DNA of 64,000 nucleotides from Spirosoma aerolatum (lineage in GTDB: Bacteria > Bacteroidota > Bacteroidia > Cytophagales > Spirosomataceae): contig NZ_CP020104.1 of assembly GCF_002056795.1 (NCBI RefSeq), positions 3,607,001 to 3,671,000 on the forward strand, in the 5' to 3' direction. The notes beneath the pieces were generated by a model, which saw nothing but the letters and a program-made list of their open reading frames with translations, was not told the DNA's origin and searched no databases. Each line of letters begins with the position of its first letter. Positions within the stretch are counted from its first letter, which is position 1. The position numbers and the translations under genes are program-made. Shown piece by piece: positions 62,401 through 64,000 of this stretch.

Positions 62401-64000
62401 ATCGTTACTGTAAATGCCTGTAGTATAGCGGTAAATGCCAGTCCGTCCACCATTAATGCGGGGCAGAGTTCAGTATTGACCTATACCGGATGCAGTAATG
62501 GAACAGTGAGTTGGGATAACGGAATTGGTACGGGTAACAGCAAAACTGTTAGCCCATCCGCAACCACAACGTACACCGGCACATGCACACCAACGGGAGG
62601 GGGGACACCTTGTACAAACTCGGTAACAATTACAGTCAATGCACTGCCGTGTAGTCTGACGACATCGGCCACGTCAACTACCATCAACACGGGAGTCAGT
62701 ACGGTACTTTCCTATTCAGGCTGTACGGGGGGCACCGTCACCTGGAATAATGGTTTAGGGACGGGGAATACAAAAACCGTTAGTCCGTCGACAACGACCG
62801 TTTACCAGGCCACCTGTGTACCAGCCGGTGGGGGTAGTTCCTGTACCAGTTCGTTGACTATCACCGTTCACGATTGTTCGTTCACCACCTCCGCCAGTTC
62901 AGCAACGATCAATGCCGGACAAAGTGCCGTTCTGTCGTATACCGGCTGCACATACGGGCTTGTCAGCTGGGATCATGGCGTAGGTACCGGAAATGATAAG
63001 ATCGTCAGCCCATCCGTCACCACGACCTATCTGGCCGTTTGCGCGCCTAAAGAAGGTGGGTCGACCTGTACCGAATTCCTTACCGTCACGGTCATACCCT
63101 GTAATCTGAATGCATCAGCCAGTTCGGTCAATATCAATGCCGGACAAAGTTCAGTGCTGACCTACACGGGTTGTTCGAATGGTACGGTTACCTGGGATAA
63201 TGGGTTGGGTACGGGAAATAATAAAACCGTCACGCCTTCATCGACAACGACGTATCTGGCAACCTGCATACCTAATGGCGGTGGGGCTTCCTGCTCTAGT
63301 TCGGTAACCATCACGGTCAGTACCTGTAATTTCATTGTAGGAGCCAGCCCTGCTAACCTGAATGCAGGTCAAAGTTCGGTAGTATCGTATACGGGTTGCT
63401 CCAATGGCACCGTCAGCTGGGATAACGGGCTGGGCAGCGGCAATAGTAAAACCGTCAGTCCATCTGCCACCACGACCTATCAGGCGACCTGTACGCCAAC
63501 GGGTGGGGGAACACCCTGTACCAGTTCGATAACGGTAACGGTCAACACCTGTAATCTGACCCTATACGCCAGCCCGGCTACCATCAATGCGGGGCAGAGT
63601 TCAGCGCTGACCTACACGGGTTGTACCAATGGTACGGTGAGTTGGAGTGACGGACTAGGCAGTGGAAATACTAAATCCGTGACGCCTTCAAGCACTACCA
63701 CCTACAGCGTCACCTGTACTCCGTCGGGTGGGGGAAGTCCATGCACTAGCTCGGTGACGGTCAATGTTAACAGTTGTAACTTTAGCGTGGGAGCCAGCCC
63801 GTCCAGTATCAATACAGGCCAGAATTCGATTTTGTCATATAGTGGCTGTGCCAATGGGGCCGTTAGCTGGGATAACGGGGTAGGGAATGGTAATAACCTG
63901 ACTGTCAATCCCACGGTCACGACAACTTATCAGGCAACCTGCACTCCCAATAGCGGGGGAACGCCCTGTACCAGCTCGATAACCGTGACCGTGAATGGAT
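59419..64000 (+). CDS. Giant secreted protein of ~75-residue four-Cys repeats, C-terminus beyond window
   Basis: Starts at ATG 59419, overlapping the previous stop by 4 nt (ATGA), and stays open for 1527 codons to the window end. Signal peptide KHAILACWLLCLLVITNVEA. From residue 24 the chain consists of about 20 copies of a 74-77-residue module. Each begins with Cys, then SPSTINAGQSSVLSYTGC, NGTVSWDNGLGTGN, KTVSPSATTTYQATCTPTGG and ends PCTSSVTVTV, with four Cys per unit that could form two disulfides. The pattern with TTTYxATC recalls Ig/PKD-like adhesin repeats of Bacteroidetes. Likely a long surface fibre; a C-terminal sorting domain would be outside the window. Confidence 0.85.
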   Translation, partial: MKHAILACWLLCLLVITNVEAQTCTLTLNKSYDYLSTGQSSILSYVGCTGGTVTWDHGLGTGNNKTVSPTATTTYSATCTPASGAPCSQSITVNFINCSVSASASPSIISSGQSTVLSYTGCVGGSVDWVDSRDNGIGSGNNLTVTPTASITYIAQCNKDNGYCLSYVTVTVSNCSITASASTTSVNAGQSSILSYTGCTGGTVSWDNGVGTGNNKTVSPSATTTYTATCSPAGGGSTCSSSVRVSVTPCSVIALASSTTINAGQSTELVYENCTNGTVSWDHGAGTGNNLIVSPSITTTYQATCTPTGGGTPCTNSVTVTVIPCTLSLSASPASISTGQSSLLTYTGCSNGTVTWSNGLGSGNNKTVTPSLTTTYSATCTPSGGGNSCTGSVSVTVNSPCSIGASASPSTINAGQSTVLSYTGCSGGTVSWDNGVGTGNSKTVSPSVTTTYVATCTPAGGGGTCSSSVSVTVTACSVLALASSTTINSGQTTTLAYENCTNGTVSWDQGAGNGNSIVVSPSVTTTYQATCTPRGGGSPCTSSVTITVNTCGLSLSASPSTVNAGQNSVLTYTGCSNGTVSWDNGLGTGNSKTVSPTLTTTYSATCTPTGGGNVCTSSVTVTVSSCNFTVTASPSTINAGQSSVLSYSGCSNGTVSWDNGLGSGNSKTVSPSATTTYQATCTPTGGGTPCTSSITISVVACNLTASANPANINAGQSSALTYTGCTNGTVSWSDGLGSGNTKSVTPSSTTTYSVTCTPSGGGSPCTSSVTVTVSSCNFTVTASPSTINAGQNSVLSYSGCSNGTVSWDNGLGSGNSKTVSPSATTTYQATCTPTGGGTPCTSSITVTVNTCNLTLSASPATINAGQSSVLTYTGCSNGTVSWDNGLGTGNSKTVSPTLTTTYSATCTPTGGGNVCTNSVVVTVNSCNFTLSASPSTINAGQSSVLSYSGCNGGTVTWNNGLGTGNSKTVTPVITTTYSATCAPNGGGSFCTSLVIVTVNACSIAVNASPSTINAGQSSVLTYTGCSNGTVSWDNGIGTGNSKTVSPSATTTYTGTCTPTGGGTPCTNSVTITVNALPCSLTTSATSTTINTGVSTVLSYSGCTGGTVTWNNGLGTGNTKTVSPSTTTVYQATCVPAGGGSSCTSSLTITVHDCSFTTSASSATINAGQSAVLSYTGCTYGLVSWDHGVGTGNDKIVSPSVTTTYLAVCAPKEGGSTCTEFLTVTVIPCNLNASASSVNINAGQSSVLTYTGCSNGTVTWDNGLGTGNNKTVTPSSTTTYLATCIPNGGGASCSSSVTITVSTCNFIVGASPANLNAGQSSVVSYTGCSNGTVSWDNGLGSGNSKTVSPSATTTYQATCTPTGGGTPCTSSITVTVNTCNLTLYASPATINAGQSSALTYTGCTNGTVSWSDGLGSGNTKSVTPSSTTTYSVTCTPSGGGSPCTSSVTVNVNSCNFSVGASPSSINTGQNSILSYSGCANGAVSWDNGVGNGNNLTVNPTVTTTYQATCTPNSGGTPCTSSITVTVNG
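59488..64000 (+). repeat. Tandem array of ~225-bp coding repeats
   Basis: GQSS-type codon blocks recur at about 59531, 59751, 59981, 60208, 60433, 60659, 60887, 61109, 61333, 61557, 61784, 62008, 62232, 62457, 62690, 62910, 63139, 63364, 63588 and 63816, a period of 222-231 nt. Within it, bases 61552-61718 recur exactly at 63583-63749, and 61261-61331 at 61711-61781, pointing to recent duplication or gene conversion. Confidence 0.93.

Noticed and set aside
62121..63920. Several minus-strand frames in the repeat region
   Set aside because: They recur with the repeat period and are complementary shadows of it.
59488..64000. CRISPR-like array
   Set aside because: The repeats are about 225 nt, imperfect, without unique spacers, and in one open reading frame.

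Overview
The window looks like a chromosomal segment of a Cytophagales-type Bacteroidetes, most like Spirosoma. Signs are the TonB-dependent receptor with a carboxypeptidase-like N-terminus, the many secreted proteins and lipoproteins, a TANFOR-type surface protein, single-domain REC and TPR-HTH regulators, and a few promoters of the Bacteroidetes type (TTTG about 19-20 nt before TAnnTTTG). The genus is inferred from general protein character, not from a marker gene. No rRNA, tRNA, CRISPR array, transposase or phage gene was seen.

Layout. 1-20 kb is ordinary metabolism and export: the C-terminal part of a molybdopterin oxidoreductase, a Tat-exported serine hydrolase, a secreted amidase, an M14 peptidase, a SnoaL-like protein, glutaminyl-tRNA synthetase, a complete TolC/MFP/RND efflux operon behind a palindromic operator-like site, then a hexuronate-type MFS transporter, a Gfo/Idh/MocA oxidoreductase and an M81 peptidase. 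20.3-32.9 kb is a metal-handling block: a decayed DUF3299 gene, two near-identical small Cys-motif membrane proteins that bracket an operon (lipoprotein, SCO copper chaperone, PepSY reductase-like protein, small TM protein, two exported isonitrile-hydratase-like DJ-1/PfpI proteins, one fused to a YHS metal domain, DinB, TonB receptor), then MbnP - MbnH di-haem enzyme - outer-membrane barrel with CxxCxC - second MbnP. 33-46 kb is mixed: NnrU/ICMT-like protein, SolA-type flavin oxidase, PorT-like barrel, an unclassified Tat-like secreted protein, a second MFP/RND pair, a REC protein, PsuG and a GH30 glycosidase. 46.6-64 kb is a surface locus: a membrane TPR-HTH regulator, a duplicated GTCCACG operator-like element, a one-helix protein, an outer-membrane barrel, a TANFOR protein, a 1550-residue surface protein with a 15-bp coding minisatellite, a fibronectin-III protein and the first 1527 residues of a giant protein made of about 75-residue four-Cys repeats that runs off the window.

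A recurrent feature is intergenic inverted repeats of different sequence (arms 9-44 nt) placed at gene ends, some inside operons. The most interesting candidates for undescribed biology are the 48.4-64 kb surface operon with its repeat homogenisation, and the 20.7-32.9 kb locus, which could be a copper-metallophore capture and breakdown system. Both functions are inferences.
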